Below are positions 63,477 to 64,000 of a DNA stretch of 64,000 nucleotides, in pieces; the stretch's first letter is position 1; each line of letters starts with the position of its first letter. The notes under the pieces were generated by a model. It was not told where the DNA came from, searched no databases, and worked only from the letters and a program-made list of their open reading frames with translations. Origin of the DNA: Takifugu bimaculatus (lineage: Eukaryota > Chordata > Actinopteri > Tetraodontiformes > Tetraodontidae); the NCBI GenBank assembly GCA_004026145.2, contig CP034975.1, positions 8,462,686-8,526,685 on the forward strand. The letters run 5' to 3'. Made by a program: the position numbers and the translations under genes.

Positions 63477-64000
63477 CTGGAGAAAGGAAGGTGGACACAC
63501 TCATACATCTTTATCTGTATTCAGTAAAACTCAGCCAAGAGAAACCCACGACCAAAGTTAATCATTACAACATGAGTATATAAAAGAGCTCTGCTGCAAT
63601 ATCTTATCTAAGTGAACGTACATGAGCGCTACCGTTCAATCCTTCCGTCTCTGTTTACAAAGACTGACACAGGCAGGTCAACAAGGCGGACGAATCTTGT
63701 GAAATCTTTCAAAACAACAATCGGGTTAAATGAAATCGTTTCTTGGATGTCAGTAAGTCTGGGTGCAAGTGCAAATCTTTAAAATCCTTCCTGCACATTA
63801 CAAAAGTGCATTATGGATCTTTCAATCAGGAAGCTGACACTGAACCCTAGAACGTCAAAAAAACCCTGATAAAAAAAGGGATTGTTGACTTTTATCAAGG
63901 GTAAAGATCCAAAAACATGCACAGCAAAATAAAAACTAAAGGTTAGAATGATAGTGAGGCCAGGCCTGGAGACTTGGAATCCAGTTATTTTACCAGCAAT
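63477..64000 (-). other. OAT copy 2 intron, cut by window end
   Basis: Matches the intron 8124-8647 of copy 1 to the last base. The next upstream exon would begin about 118 bases beyond the window. Confidence 0.8.

Larger units (their letters stand above)
38229..64000 (-). repeat. Right arm of giant inverted duplication
   Basis: Reverse complement of 8124-33894 over 25,772 bases, still matching at the last base of the window, so its true outer end is not seen. The differences I saw are scattered substitutions, one- to three-base indels, a 9-base indel at copy 1 about 20360-20372 (shorter in this arm), one VNTR unit and microsatellite lengths. The orphan ORF shows five substitutions that I could count in 1,548 bases. 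Confidence 0.97.

Noticed and set aside
8124..64000. Replication-associated or viral giant inverted terminal repeat
   Set aside because: The content is ordinary vertebrate chromosomal sequence (split OAT exons, desert, LINE relic), with no viral or plasmid genes and a scaffold gap at the centre.
1..64000. CRISPR arrays, tRNA or rRNA genes
   Set aside because: No regularly spaced direct repeats and no tRNA B-box/cloverleaf or rRNA core sequence was noticed on either strand by eye.

Overview
The window looks like a teleost fish chromosome. Vertebrate genes with short GT-AG introns, long CA/TG microsatellites, a decayed L2/Rex-like LINE, a hAT-type non-autonomous element and a GC-poor non-coding background all point that way. 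Two genes are recognised with confidence: LHPP (minus strand, coding exons 1-6 at 3657-5730) and OAT, mitochondrial ornithine aminotransferase (plus strand, coding exons 7066-10551). They lie head to head with their presumed promoters in the same short interval. LHPP and OAT are also neighbours on human 10q26.

The dominant structure is a very large inverted duplication. Bases 8124-33894 recur, reverse-complemented and almost identical, at 38229-64000 (arms of 25,771 and 25,772 bases). Between the arms are a run of exactly 100 N (33895-33994) and 4,234 bases of single-copy sequence (33995-38228). The left arm matches right up to its last base before the N run, and the right arm is still matching at the window end. 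The simplest reading is that two allelic contigs (haplotigs) were scaffolded head to head. A genuine giant palindrome cannot be excluded from the sequence alone. If it is a misjoin, the real order is LHPP - OAT - gene-poor region - reverse complement of 38228..33995.

Layout: 1-3656, LHPP last-intron sequence with a hAT-like element; 3657-5730, LHPP; 5731-7039, divergent promoter and OAT 5' region with a (TG)n tract; 7066-11302, OAT with its 3' UTR; 11303-20796, gene-poor DNA; 20866-22413, an intact intronless 515-codon ORF of unknown family; 22495-23110, a LINE relic and another repeat; 23111-33894, gene-poor DNA with a MITE-like element and CA repeats; 33895-33994, gap; 33995-38228, single-copy spacer with a decayed coiled-coil coding segment; 38229-64000, mirror copy of everything back to OAT exon 6.

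The two OAT copies each carry a different coding frameshift (copy 1 in exon 3, copy 2 in exon 6). The orphan ORF is intact in both arms with three amino-acid differences. The arms also differ in an 8-bp tandem repeat (4 versus 3 units), microsatellite lengths and scattered indels, as expected for two haplotypes or a very young duplication. I found no novel multi-gene system. The items most worth a second look are the inverted duplication and the unrecognised 515-aa ORF.
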